Assembly (NCBI GenBank): GCA_947589745.1
Contig: CANQCS010000006.1
Coordinates: 27,221 to 91,220 of the forward strand
DNA length: 64,000 bases
DNA from: an uncultured Oscillospiraceae bacterium
Lineage (GTDB): Bacteria; Bacillota; Clostridia; Oscillospirales; Oscillospiraceae
Direction: 5' to 3'
The notes under the pieces are model-generated. The model was given only the letters and a program-made list of their open reading frames with translations, had not been told where the DNA came from and searched no databases. Positions 26,760-35,089 of this stretch are shown here, in pieces; position 1 is the first letter of the stretch, and every line of letters begins with the position of its first letter. Position numbers and translations under genes: made by a program.

Positions 26760-27494
26760 TCACTTCTTCATGGCGGGCATCCGCAGCGTCTCGCCGGAGC
26801 GCAGGCGCCGGGGATTGGCCAGGTCGTTGGCGTCGGCGATGAGCCGCCACTGCTCCGGCTGGCCGTAGGCCTCCGTGGACAGGGACCACAGGGAGTCCCC
26901 CTGGCGCACGGTGTGGAACTTGGTGGTATCCGGGGAGTTGAGGGAGAAGCCGCCGCCCAACTTTTCGGCCAGGGGGGAGACCGCCTCAATGAACGTGCAG
27001 TCCAGCCAGGCGCGGACCGGCAGGCCCTTCTCGTTGAATTTGACGAAGTTCTGGCTGCAGGCCATCAGATATCCCCCGAACTGGAGGGAGGACCACTTCA
27101 ATGTCACGAACTGGGGCCGGTGCAGGTCCTCGTTGACCAGCATGAGGTTGGTGACCTTCTTGGTGTATTTCCGCACGTCGATCATCTTGGTCAGGGAGGG
27201 CAGCAGGCTGTTGGCGGCGAATTTCAGCTTGTCAACCATGCCGCCGCCCACCTCGCTTCCGGCGGACATGCTGTCGAAGAACAGCCGGAAGGACAGGACC
27301 TCCAGGCCGCCGTACAGGAACTGAGCCGCCGGGGACGCGGCGGAAAAGCCGCTGACCTCCCCGTAGTTCACCTGCCGGGACTGGCTGTAGCTCTCCGGGT
27401 TGTAGAGCACCTCGAACTCGTCGTCCACCTCCGGCGTGACCTTCATCTTCTCCAGAGGCACCAGAATATTGGGGTTGGGAATGCCTAGGTACAT
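26760..27494 (-). CDS. LysM-domain tail adaptor (Afp7-like)
   Basis: The 244-aa protein starts at ATG 27494 with GGAGGA. The N-terminal region (VDDEFEVLYNPESYSQSRQVNYGEV) and the following beta domain match the Afp7/Pvc7-type hub-tube adaptor. Residues about 193-244 are a LysM motif (HTVRQGDSLWSLSTEAYGQPEQWRLIADAND, then RRLRSGETLRMP). In phage tails such LysM adaptors sit between tube and hub. It follows the giant repeat protein and precedes gpD. Confidence 0.88.
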   Translation of the reverse strand: MYLGIPNPNILVPLEKMKVTPEVDDEFEVLYNPESYSQSRQVNYGEVSGFSAASPAAQFLYGGLEVLSFRLFFDSMSAGSEVGGGMVDKLKFAANSLLPSLTKMIDVRKYTKKVTNLMLVNEDLHRPQFVTLKWSSLQFGGYLMACSQNFVKFNEKGLPVRAWLDCTFIEAVSPLAEKLGGGFSLNSPDTTKFHTVRQGDSLWSLSTEAYGQPEQWRLIADANDLANPRRLRSGETLRMPAMKK

Positions 27495-27512
27495 TCTGTG
27501 TCCTCCTCTCCG

Positions 27513-30500
27513 TCACAGGCCCAGCCGGCGGCGCTCCCGCCGGATGCGGTCCTCGATGATCTGATAGACCCGGTCGGCGGTCCGGCGGATCTCCGCGTCG
27601 CTGATGCGGACGCTCTGCTGGGCCTGGGCCTGGGTCTGCTCCTGCCGCTGGGGCCGCTCCCGGTAGGTCACGGGGGCGGGGGCCTGGTAGTTGGGGGCCG
27701 TCCACTCAAAGGACTCGCCCTTCTCCGGCTGGGGCAGGGTGGCGATATTTCTGGCGGTGCCCATCTGGGCCGCCGCCGCGGCCGCGGTCTGGGGCGCGCC
27801 CTCCCGGAGGAAGCGCTGGGCCCAGTCGGGCAGACTGCGGACGTAGTCGGAATCCATGGGGCCCCGCTGGGCCTGCTGGCTTTGCTGGCCTTGCTGGGGC
27901 TGGACCGCCGCGTCGCTCTGGGGCTGCTGGGTGGCATAGGTCAGGTCCAGCGGCTCCGGCGCCGCACCGGCGGCGTTCCCGGCGGACCGGGCGGCGCTGG
28001 CCGCTGTTCCGACGGACTGGGAAAAGGCCTGGGTTCCCGGCGACGCCGCACCCTGCCGGGGCTGCCGGCTCAAGCGGGTCATCTGCGCCGCGGTCCGGAC
28101 CTGCTGGCCTGGACGGGCCGTCTGTCCCATCGTCGGTGACTGCTGGCCCAGGTAGCTTATCTGCGTGGGAGATTGAGACTGCTGCTGGCCCGGGCGGGCC
28201 GTCTGTCCCATCACCGGGGGTTGCTGGCTCAGATAGGTTATTTGTGCGGGAGATTGGGATGGCAGGCCCGACGAGTACGCTGTCTGTCCCATAATAGGCT
28301 GGGACTGTTGTCCCGCGATCCGGGGCTGCGACAGATGCATCCGGCCGGACAGGCGCTCCCGCAGCCAGGTATAGGTGTCCGGCTGTGTCTGCTGGGCCAT
28401 GGCGGCCCGGATGGTCTCCGAAACGCTGGATTGCTCACCGGCTGTCTGTGCCGTTCGGGGCGCTGTTGGCCGGTCCGCGGCGGTATCCGCCGGTCCGGGC
28501 GGCGTCTCCTGGGTCCGGTAGACCATCGTCTCCGGGGGCGGGGACTGCATGGCCTGCTGTAGGGCCTGGGACGGGGCGTCCGATTCTGTCTCGCCAGGTG
28601 TAACTCCCAGGTCCGGCGATACTGTCCGAACGTCCCGGGCTGCGGTAGACAGGGGCGTCCGGCCTGCCCGCTCCAGGAGGCGGAGCACCTCCCCGCGGTC
28701 CTTCGGCGTAAAGCGGGCCGGTCTGCTTTGAAAATTGCGCAGGGCAAACGGTGCTTTTGCGATCTGCTCGCCGGTCCCGGTTTCTGCCGCTTGGGCGGGA
28801 CTCCGAGGCCGGGGGGACTGGCTGCTTTCCCGGCCGGGCAGGCTCGCCGTGTTGGGCTGGGCGGTCCGAAGCCCGGTCCGCTCCGGCGCCGGGGCGTTGC
28901 CGCGAGCTTGCGGGGACTGTCCCGTGCCGCTCTGCGGTTGGGTAAAACTCTGGGCGGCCTGGGCCTCCCTGGGCTCCTCCGTCCGATAGACAATGGTCTC
29001 CGGCGGTGGGACGGGATAGGCAGTCTGCATGATGCTTTCCGCCTGGGAGGTCTGACTCGCGGCGGGTCCGGCCTGGGAGCCGGGCCGTATCTCCAAACCG
29101 CCCACGGTCCGCACATCGCGGGCCACGGTGGTTGGGGAAGTGTGCTGTAGGGGCTCCGAAGCGCCGCGTATGTTGCCGCGCTCCGATATTGGCGATCCTG
29201 CCGGTGGCCTCTCCGCCTGTCCTCGGACAGTTGGGGAGGTGGACGCCGCCGTCTGACCAGTAGCCGCCGGGCGGCTAGTCTGGCCGGAGGGGTGAGACTG
29301 TGCGGTCTCCTGGGATGCGGGGGCCGTGCCGCTCTCCTCCGTCCGATAGACCATCGTCTCCAGAGGCGGAACGGGATAGGCCGGTATGATCGATCCTGCG
29401 GGCTGTTCTGCTGACAGCCCCGCGGCCAGGCCCGGCTGGGCGGGCAACTCACGGGCGATACGGACATCCCGCGCCGTGGTGGCAACGGTGCCTGACGAGG
29501 GCGTCAAAGAACCGTGGGGCGCGGCGGTACTTCCCGCCGCGGGGGTCTCGGTGCCGGGGTGCTCGGCCTGCGCCGCGGAGAGAGTCGGAACCGCCGGAGC
29601 CGCTGAAGCGGACTGGGGCGTCCGGCTGGTCATGGGTAAACTCGCTGCTGTCTGCCCCGCCGGTCTTTTGTCCGCTGTTGCCGGACGGCGGGCAGCGGTT
29701 TCATGGGCGGCGCTTTCGGGATGTTCCGCGGAGGCGCTGACGCCGTTCGCGGAATCGGACTGTTCCGATGCCGTCCGATAGGCCAGCTCGACGCCCGGTG
29801 ATGTGTATGGGAAAAGGGGCGCTGCCGTCTGAGGCGGCGCGGCTCCTCTTTCTGAAAGGTCTCCCGGCCTCGTAGTTGGAATACTGGCCAGGGCTGACGT
29901 GAATGGACCGGCTGCCTCTGCCGCGGTCCCCGGTACAGTGGCCGCCGTGGTTTCCAACGGCGCATTTGTCTTTAAGCTGGAAATCTCCGCCGGTTTTGCA
30001 GTGGCGGTTCGGATATCCCGCGCTGTGCCGGTGAACGGCTGGGAAGCGGCAGGGGTGGCTTGAGAAATCGGGTGCGGTTCTGTGGCCGGTTCTGTCTGTG
30101 TTCCCTGCTCACTCCGGGGCGCTGCTGCCGGGGAATGGGAACGGTTGGCGCTGGCAGTTGAGCTCTGCCCGCCCTGTGGTGTGGTTTGTGTTGTTTCCCT
30201 CCGGGGCAACTCACCCGGCGTAGGTTCGTGGCTGTCCTCCGCGTGGAAGACCAATTCCGGGCCGGGGGTAAAAGCGGGAATCTGGGCCTGAGGCTGTTCG
30301 TCTTTCTCAGCCTCCGGTGCCTCACCGGCGGCCATTCGGATATCCCGGATGGTGGACGCCAGCGTGTGATGGGCCATTCCGGGGTTCGATTCCGCGAGCT
30401 GCGCGGCCTCCGGTTCTGCGGAGGACTGCGCCGCCGGAGAAACTGCCATTTCAGCGGAAATCTGCTCGTGCTGGAACGGTTCTCCTTCCCGGGGCGCCTC

Positions 30501-32645
30501 CGGCTGTTGTGGGAACGTGCTCTGTGTGGGAAGTACTGCCTCTCGCCGGGATTGGCTCTGCTCCTGCCGGAGAGAGGCCGCCGTAGCGGAGGTCGTTGTC
30601 TCCCCGCCCTCCGGCAGGGGGACGGGTCCCCGGCTCTGCCCGGAGGAGATCTCCGCGGAGCGCTGGGGCGTGGTGTTCCGGTCCGGACTCGTCGGACCGC
30701 TCTGGCGTATATCCTCCCGTCCGTCCGGCGACAGCCGGGCCGCGTGGGAGGTGGACGCTCTATGTATACCGTCAGGACCGGCGGCTGTATGCGGCCCGGC
30801 GTCCGACGGGGTATGTTCTGATGTCAGTGAGGGGTTTGCTTTCTGTGTGTCTGTTGCGTAGGGTCTTGCGCTCTGCGCCTGCTGTGTTCGGGGAACGGAC
30901 TGGCCGCGGTCCTGAGGGGACCGGGGCTCCCGCTGTTCCTCCTGGCGGGGCGCTTCACGACGGGACGGGGTGTGGGCCTGCTCCCGTGTCGCTGTATCTG
31001 TGGGGCGGGCGGTGTTCTCTCCGCCGGTCCGCACAGCCGGGACGGTCTTTTGACCCCGGAGGGCGCTTACCTCCCCCGCCAGCGCCTGGCCGATCTGCCG
31101 GGCCGTCTGCTCCACAGCCTGCCGCAGAGCGGCGGTATCTGTCCTGCTGTTCTGGGAAACGGGGGCGGTGTTCTCCCCGCCGTCCTCCAGATAGGAGAGC
31201 TCTGTGGGGGCGATCCGCCGCACGTCCTGCCGGGCAAGGCTCTGGGTATCAGTGTCATTTTTCTCCCAACCCGGGAGCTGCGGGGCCTCCGCCCCGGTCA
31301 TATGCGGCGCTGCCGGTGTTTCGGAGGGGAGCGCCGCGCCCTGTCCCTCCTCCCGCAGCTTCTGAAGCTGCCGGGAAAACGCCATGGCACGCCGGCTCAG
31401 TCCGCCCGGGGCGGTCTGGCGGGGCATACGTCCCTCCGGCCTGGCCGCTTGGGCCTGTTGGAGGTTGGCGGTAAATTGAATGTGCTGGTTGACAGTGCTG
31501 TAAAAATTCTGCTGGAGCGCGTAGAGCCGCTCCTGCTCTGGCTGAGTGGCCGCTGCCGCCGGAGTGGTGCGGGGTTCTTCTCCTGGCTGTGCCGGGTGGG
31601 AAACGTCCCCCTGCGCTGCCTGCCGGGGCTGACGGTCCTGGATGGGAACGGTATCATGAGCGGCTGTCTGCACCGGGGTTTGAGCGGTACTCTGCCGGAT
31701 ATCCTGGGTGGAAACCTGCGCGGCCTCATGGGAAACCGGCTGGTTCTGTTCGGAAGCGGTCCCGCGAGGGGCCGACTGGTTTTGATTGAAAACAGTCCCA
31801 TGCGGAGCTGCCTGGGATGTAGTATGGGCTATATCCTGCCGGACAGTCTGCGTGGAAACCTGCGTGATTTCTCGCCGGGGCGGCTGGTTCTGATTAGAAA
31901 CAGTCCCATAAGGGGCTGTCTGGGGTGTGCTATGGTCTGTATCCTGCCGGACATCTTGCGCGGAAACCTGCGTGGCCCCTCGCCGGGGCGGCTGACTTTG
32001 ATTGGTGACAGTCCCGCGCTGGGCTGCCTGGGGTATAGTACGAGGTGTGTCCTGCCGGACGTTCTGCGAGGGGACCTGGGCAGCCTCTCGCCGGGGCGGC
32101 TGGCTTTGATTGGTGACAGTCCCGCGCTGGGCTGTCTGGGGCGCGGTATGGGTTATATCCTGCCGGACTGCGGTCTGCAAGGGAATATCTTTCGCCGCCT
32201 GGGCCTGCTGCTCCGCCGTGGGGGCGGATACGGCCATGATCTGCTGGGCCGGGATGCGGACGGGCTGTCCCTGGGACGCGGGGCGCCGGGGCGCTGCCGC
32301 AGAGGGGGGCAGGATCTCCCGCTCCCGCAGGCGCAGGACGCGCTCCACGATGCGCTCGGTTGCCTTCTCCCGCTCGGTGCGGCTGCCGGACTGGCGCAGG
32401 GCCTCCAGGACCAGGTTCAGGTCCACCTGGATCACCGGCTGGACCGGGGCCGGGGCCGCCGCTTCGCCCTCTTCGCCCTCCTCCAGGAGGTCCAGAGGCA
32501 CAAAGGGGTAGTGCCCGTCCTGAAATCCGGCTCTGGCCAGCAGCGCCTCCGAGAAGGTCTGGGCCAGGGTGCCGAAGGGGGACAGGACCAGTCCCTTCCG
32601 GGACAGCACCCCCATATCCGGTTTTGTGACCGCGATAGAGTCCAT
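27513..32645 (-). CDS. 1710-residue Gln/Pro/Thr/Ala-rich repeat protein; candidate tape-measure or lumenal linker
   Basis: The gene starts at ATG 32645, sharing one base with the preceding stop (TGATG). A short ordered N-terminus (about 1-115) and an ordered basic C-terminal helix (ISDAEIRRTADRVYQIIEDRI) flank about 1500 residues with disordered composition. Three repeat blocks are visible: five 36-48-residue units near 155-335 (pattern VRQDxxHTxPQTAxxGTVxN), five 120-155-residue units near 760-1380 (each with an ARDVRT-like and a PPxETMVYRTEE-like motif), and three 28-residue units near 1445-1525 (QSPxMGQTARPGQQ). No family was recognised. It is the only gene large enough to be the tape measure, but it is not a typical helical one. 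Confidence 0.85.
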   Translation of the reverse strand: MDSIAVTKPDMGVLSRKGLVLSPFGTLAQTFSEALLARAGFQDGHYPFVPLDLLEEGEEGEAAAPAPVQPVIQVDLNLVLEALRQSGSRTEREKATERIVERVLRLREREILPPSAAAPRRPASQGQPVRIPAQQIMAVSAPTAEQQAQAAKDIPLQTAVRQDITHTAPQTAQRGTVTNQSQPPRREAAQVPSQNVRQDTPRTIPQAAQRGTVTNQSQPPRRGATQVSAQDVRQDTDHSTPQTAPYGTVSNQNQPPRREITQVSTQTVRQDIAHTTSQAAPHGTVFNQNQSAPRGTASEQNQPVSHEAAQVSTQDIRQSTAQTPVQTAAHDTVPIQDRQPRQAAQGDVSHPAQPGEEPRTTPAAAATQPEQERLYALQQNFYSTVNQHIQFTANLQQAQAARPEGRMPRQTAPGGLSRRAMAFSRQLQKLREEGQGAALPSETPAAPHMTGAEAPQLPGWEKNDTDTQSLARQDVRRIAPTELSYLEDGGENTAPVSQNSRTDTAALRQAVEQTARQIGQALAGEVSALRGQKTVPAVRTGGENTARPTDTATREQAHTPSRREAPRQEEQREPRSPQDRGQSVPRTQQAQSARPYATDTQKANPSLTSEHTPSDAGPHTAAGPDGIHRASTSHAARLSPDGREDIRQSGPTSPDRNTTPQRSAEISSGQSRGPVPLPEGGETTTSATAASLRQEQSQSRREAVLPTQSTFPQQPEAPREGEPFQHEQISAEMAVSPAAQSSAEPEAAQLAESNPGMAHHTLASTIRDIRMAAGEAPEAEKDEQPQAQIPAFTPGPELVFHAEDSHEPTPGELPRRETTQTTPQGGQSSTASANRSHSPAAAPRSEQGTQTEPATEPHPISQATPAASQPFTGTARDIRTATAKPAEISSLKTNAPLETTAATVPGTAAEAAGPFTSALASIPTTRPGDLSERGAAPPQTAAPLFPYTSPGVELAYRTASEQSDSANGVSASAEHPESAAHETAARRPATADKRPAGQTAASLPMTSRTPQSASAAPAVPTLSAAQAEHPGTETPAAGSTAAPHGSLTPSSGTVATTARDVRIARELPAQPGLAAGLSAEQPAGSIIPAYPVPPLETMVYRTEESGTAPASQETAQSHPSGQTSRPAATGQTAASTSPTVRGQAERPPAGSPISERGNIRGASEPLQHTSPTTVARDVRTVGGLEIRPGSQAGPAASQTSQAESIMQTAYPVPPPETIVYRTEEPREAQAAQSFTQPQSGTGQSPQARGNAPAPERTGLRTAQPNTASLPGRESSQSPRPRSPAQAAETGTGEQIAKAPFALRNFQSRPARFTPKDRGEVLRLLERAGRTPLSTAARDVRTVSPDLGVTPGETESDAPSQALQQAMQSPPPETMVYRTQETPPGPADTAADRPTAPRTAQTAGEQSSVSETIRAAMAQQTQPDTYTWLRERLSGRMHLSQPRIAGQQSQPIMGQTAYSSGLPSQSPAQITYLSQQPPVMGQTARPGQQQSQSPTQISYLGQQSPTMGQTARPGQQVRTAAQMTRLSRQPRQGAASPGTQAFSQSVGTAASAARSAGNAAGAAPEPLDLTYATQQPQSDAAVQPQQGQQSQQAQRGPMDSDYVRSLPDWAQRFLREGAPQTAAAAAAQMGTARNIATLPQPEKGESFEWTAPNYQAPAPVTYRERPQRQEQTQAQAQQSVRISDAEIRRTADRVYQIIEDRIRRERRRLGL
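28080..28310 (-). repeat. Coding repeats, block 3 of the giant protein
   Basis: Three tandem units of about 28 codons encode QQSPxMGQTARPGQQ and SPxQITYLSQQ. They lie inside the 1710-residue protein gene. Confidence 0.7.
28500..30370 (-). repeat. Coding repeats, block 2 of the giant protein
   Basis: Five units of about 360-466 nt. The VYRTEE-like codons occur at about 28517, 28980, 29339, 29773 and 30239, and the ARDVRT-like codons at about 28624, 29109, 29458, 30004 and 30332. The two motifs alternate and are the best conserved positions in each unit. Confidence 0.7.
31640..32190 (-). repeat. Coding repeats, block 1 of the giant protein
   Basis: Five tandem units, mostly about 108 nt, encode VRQDxxHTxPQTAxxGTVxNQxQPPRR-type segments. 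Nucleotide identity between neighbours is high, suggesting recent duplication and likely length variation between strains. Confidence 0.7.
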
Positions 32646-33064
32646 CAGAACACTCCGTTGTGTATCAGCTCAATGCGGGTGACGGCCAGGCCCGGCTGGT
32701 TGCTGTTGAGCTGGGGGCCCGACACCTTCATCAGGTGGGCGCCCACCACGGACCAGATCCGCTGGGTCTCGCCGAAGCTGTCTTTCAGGGTGATGGTGCC
32801 CGCCAGGGGGATATCCATTCCCTGGTTGACCATGATCATCAGGAGGGACACGGAGTCGATGCTGGTGACCACGCCCTGCTCCAGCACCAGAGTCTGGGGC
32901 TTGATGTTCTTCAGAAAGAACCGGGGGTAGAGGCTCCCGCCCTCGGCGTAGACGTCGTACTCCATCTCCATGTCCAGCCCGGACACGGACAGGAATCCGC
33001 CGGCCAGAACGGCCCCGGCGCCGATCAGCATTACCTCAAAATAGGAACCGGACATCGCCGACAC
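32645..33064 (-). CDS. Tail-tube-family protein, third paralogue (tube initiator-like)
   Basis: The 139-aa protein starts at GTG 33064, 7 nt after GGAGG; an in-frame ATG 9 nt later is too far from the ribosome site. It keeps the tube fold pattern: F-x-V start, FLSVSGLDMEMEYDVYAEGG, FFLKNIKPQTLVLEQGV, a GTITLKDSFGETQRIWSVVGA strand pair, and LAVTRIELIHNG at the end. In eCIS a divergent tube paralogue (Afp5-like) starts the tube on the hub. Its position next to the giant protein and the LysM adaptor fits that. Confidence 0.78.
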   Translation of the reverse strand: MSAMSGSYFEVMLIGAGAVLAGGFLSVSGLDMEMEYDVYAEGGSLYPRFFLKNIKPQTLVLEQGVVTSIDSVSLLMIMVNQGMDIPLAGTITLKDSFGETQRIWSVVGAHLMKVSGPQLNSNQPGLAVTRIELIHNGVF

Positions 33065-33091
33065 GGCGCTCCCTCCTTCCTCTCATCCATC

Positions 33092-33150
33092 CTTTTTCCC
33101 GCGGGAAAAAGAAGCAAAAACAACTCGCTGCCCGGCGGCGCGTCTGCCGC
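33092..33150 (+). repeat. Palindromic intergenic element, diverged copy D
   Basis: The 20-nt perfect palindrome CTTTTTCCCGCGGGAAAAAG (33092-33111) is followed by AAGCAAAAACAACTCGCTGCC, resembling the CAAAAAGAACTTCACACTCGCTACC part of copy A. It lies between two tube-family genes. Confidence 0.6.
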
Positions 33151-33156
33151 GGTCCG

Positions 33157-33801
33157 TCAGGACTGGCCGCTCTTGGGCTGCCAGGGCGGGTTGGCTTCAT
33201 ACTCCCTCACCGGCTCTTTCAGCTTCCAGGGCGGATCAGCCTCGTAGGGCCTGATGGGCTCCTTCAGCCTCCAGACCGGATTGGGCTTGTAGGGGTTGGG
33301 CTGTGCCTTGGGCTGCCAGGGCGGGTTGGGCGGTCCCGGCGGCGCTGTGGTCCGCCGCATACCGGTGATGGCGAAGGTGATGCTCTCCATCAGCACCTCG
33401 CTGCGGCTGCTGTCCAGGGGGGCCATCTCGTAACCGATGGGCATGGCCTCCTTCAGCGTCCAGGTCACCGCCGTCTGTCCCGCCTCGTTGAGGGTGATAA
33501 CGTTGATATCCCGGCGCAGGTTGCTGCCCGTGGGGCCGGCCTCCATGTCCGCCGCCGCCGCGAAGAGCCAGTCCAGGAAGTCGTTGTCCCCCACCACGCC
33601 CTTGCTGAGGGTCACCGGGTCGAACCGGGTAAAGACCGGCACATACTCCTGCACCCCCCGGTTGTCGTCGCCGTCCCGGCTCTGGATGGTCTCCACCTGC
33701 ATCTTCACGCCGGAGAAGCTGGTGAAGGCCGCGGAGATGCCGCCGCCGGCCTCGATGAGGAACCGGAAGGACTGGATGGGCTGCGGATATACGATTGCCA
33801 T
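33157..33801 (-). CDS. Tail-tube-family protein, second paralogue, with Trp/Pro-rich C-terminal repeats
   Basis: The 214-aa protein has a tube domain in residues 1-155 (VYPQPIQSFRFLIEAGGGIS, FTSFSGVKMQVETIQSRDG, PVTLSKGVVGDNDFLDWLF, then a C-terminal SEVLMESITFAITG). Residues about 160-212 are an unusual extension with repeated motifs: NPPWQPK, NPVWRLKEP, DPPWKLKEP and NPPWQPK again, separated by about 14-18 residues. Tube proteins do not normally carry this tail; it might line the lumen, hold cargo or bind the giant protein. ATG 33801 follows AGGTGAAG. Confidence 0.85.
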   Translation of the reverse strand: MAIVYPQPIQSFRFLIEAGGGISAAFTSFSGVKMQVETIQSRDGDDNRGVQEYVPVFTRFDPVTLSKGVVGDNDFLDWLFAAAADMEAGPTGSNLRRDINVITLNEAGQTAVTWTLKEAMPIGYEMAPLDSSRSEVLMESITFAITGMRRTTAPPGPPNPPWQPKAQPNPYKPNPVWRLKEPIRPYEADPPWKLKEPVREYEANPPWQPKSGQS

Positions 33802-33818
33802 GGGTCTTCACCTGCCGT

Positions 33819-34175
33819 TCATCGGAATTCAAAGCTCCGCTTGTCGTCGCCGCTGAGCTTCTTGTTGATGGCGGATACCTCCCGGCACCAGCGACGGCGC
33901 TCCCAGTGGTCCAGGTCCATCAGGGCGCCGTTGGACCAGTGGAGGTAGTAGGCCAGGAACGCCATCTCCTGGTACAGGCGGTCCTGGGGATAGAGCGACA
34001 CCCCGCGGGCGCGCTTGAGGGAGAGGGGGCTGTCAGAGCGGTACTCGATGCGCCGCCAGTCCGCCTCCGGGGGCCGCAGCCGGCGGAGGGGCAGGCCCTC
34101 GTTGTCCTCGGAGGCCCACTCTATCCCAGCAAAAAATCCAGCGGCACCTCCACCTTCTGGTTGCAGTGGGGGCAC
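33819..34175 (-). CDS. DUF6760-like small protein of contractile injection loci
   Basis: The protein is up to 118 aa. The C-terminal half holds the pattern YPQDRLYQEMAFLAYYLHWSNGALMDLDHWERRRWCREV, which I recognise from short proteins next to tube genes in eCIS and related loci. The start is uncertain: GTG 34175 gives a 55-nt overlap with the previous gene and no clear ribosome site. A GTG before SLYPQDRLY would give a much shorter protein of family-typical length. Its role is unknown; tail assembly is suggested by context. Confidence 0.68.
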   Translation of the reverse strand: MPPLQPEGGGAAGFFAGIEWASEDNEGLPLRRLRPPEADWRRIEYRSDSPLSLKRARGVSLYPQDRLYQEMAFLAYYLHWSNGALMDLDHWERRRWCREVSAINKKLSGDDKRSFEFR

Positions 34176-34480
34176 GTCAGCTCATAGTGGGGCATCTCGG
34201 ACATGTTGATGCGCTGGTACATATCCTGGAGGTAGGCCAGGTCCATGGTGAAGAGGCCCTCGATGACCCGGGTGTTCACGTTGCTGAGGGTGCCCAGCTT
34301 GGTGATCACGCGGCTGAGGAGGATGATGGTGAGATAGCCGGAGTTCTGCTGGACCCGGGGGTCCCGCAGGGGCAGGATCTCATCCGCCGCCGTGGCCAGG
34401 CGCATGGTGCCCTTCTTGTGGACCTCCCCGTTGGGGTCCACGTAGCCCTTGGGGAGCTCAAACTCAAATTCGGTCTGCAT
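34121..34480 (-). CDS. Tail-assembly chaperone-like protein with C-terminal Cys-x2-Cys motif
   Basis: The 119-aa protein starts at ATG 34480 after AGGAGG. The beginning (FEFELPKGYVDPNGEVHKKGTMRLATAADEI) and the helical middle are like phage tail-assembly proteins of the gp41/TAC type found after tube genes. The end (YELTCPHCNQKVEVPLDFLLG) carries one CPHC half-site, which could bind zinc in a dimer. It sits right after the hairpin that follows the tube gene. Function is inferred from context. Confidence 0.78.
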   Translation of the reverse strand: MQTEFEFELPKGYVDPNGEVHKKGTMRLATAADEILPLRDPRVQQNSGYLTIILLSRVITKLGTLSNVNTRVIEGLFTMDLAYLQDMYQRINMSEMPHYELTCPHCNQKVEVPLDFLLG

Positions 34481-34514
34481 GGTGCGCGCCTCCTAATAAT
34501 GCGGAAATAGCCCC

Positions 34515-34550
34515 TCACAGCCCACAGGCCCAAGAGCCTGTGGGCTGTGA
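34515..34550 (-). terminator. Perfect 15-bp hairpin after the tube gene (partial terminator or mRNA stabiliser)
   Basis: The arms TCACAGCCCACAGGC (34515-34529) and GCCTGTGGGCTGTGA (34536-34550) flank a 6-nt loop. No U-run follows on the minus strand. It lies 18 nt past the tube stop, between highly demanded (sheath, tube) and less demanded genes. Confidence 0.7.
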
Positions 34551-34567
34551 AAGGCATATCAGACAAA

Positions 34568-35047
34568 TCAGATGGGGGACGGAGCGCCGGACACGCCGCC
34601 GGGCGTATGCTCCAGGCCCTCGTGGCACAGCTCCAGGGACTGGATGGCCACCTCGCCGCCCATACCGTTGAGGTCGGGCACAGTGTAGCCCACAGGCCAG
34701 GCGTTGATGAGGTTCCAGGAGGGACCGGGGTTGCCCGCGTCGTCGATCAGGGTGATGGTCACGTTGTGGCGGACCATGCCGGTGGGAGGCGCGGTGTTGG
34801 TGGGGGACACGGAGTACAGCCACGCCAGGAAGTCGCTGTCGTCGCTGACACCCCAGCGGAGGGTGACGTTGCCGAACTTGGTCAGGCCCGCCAGCTTGCG
34901 GGGGGTGTTGCGGAGGTCGTCGCCCTCACGGTACTCGACGGCGTCGATAGAGGAACTCATGCCGGACACTTCGGAGAAACCCGCGCGGCTGATCCCATCG
35001 ATCTCCACCTGATACCGAAATACTCTGTACGGATAACTGATGGCCAT
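34568..35047 (-). CDS. Tail tube protein (Afp1/gp19-like), main tube subunit
   Basis: The 159-aa protein has the standard tube length and pattern: YPYRVFRYQVEIDGISRAGFSEVSGMSSSIDAVEYREGDD, then GLTKFGNVTLRWGVSDDSDFLAWL, and NVTITLIDDAGNPGPSWNLINAWPVGYTVPDLNG near the end. It follows the sheath by 42 nt, as in phage and eCIS operons, and is the best candidate for the main stacked tube ring. AAAGGAT precedes the ATG. Confidence 0.9.
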   Translation of the reverse strand: MAISYPYRVFRYQVEIDGISRAGFSEVSGMSSSIDAVEYREGDDLRNTPRKLAGLTKFGNVTLRWGVSDDSDFLAWLYSVSPTNTAPPTGMVRHNVTITLIDDAGNPGPSWNLINAWPVGYTVPDLNGMGGEVAIQSLELCHEGLEHTPGGVSGAPSPI

Positions 35048-35089
35048 TGACTATTTCATCCTTTCTGTTTCAATCTATGGGGCCGGGGA

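Noticed and set aside
31640..32190. Regular repeats that resemble a CRISPR array at first sight
   Set aside because: The repeats are in frame within one long gene, are contiguous with no unique spacers, and encode a repeating protein pattern.
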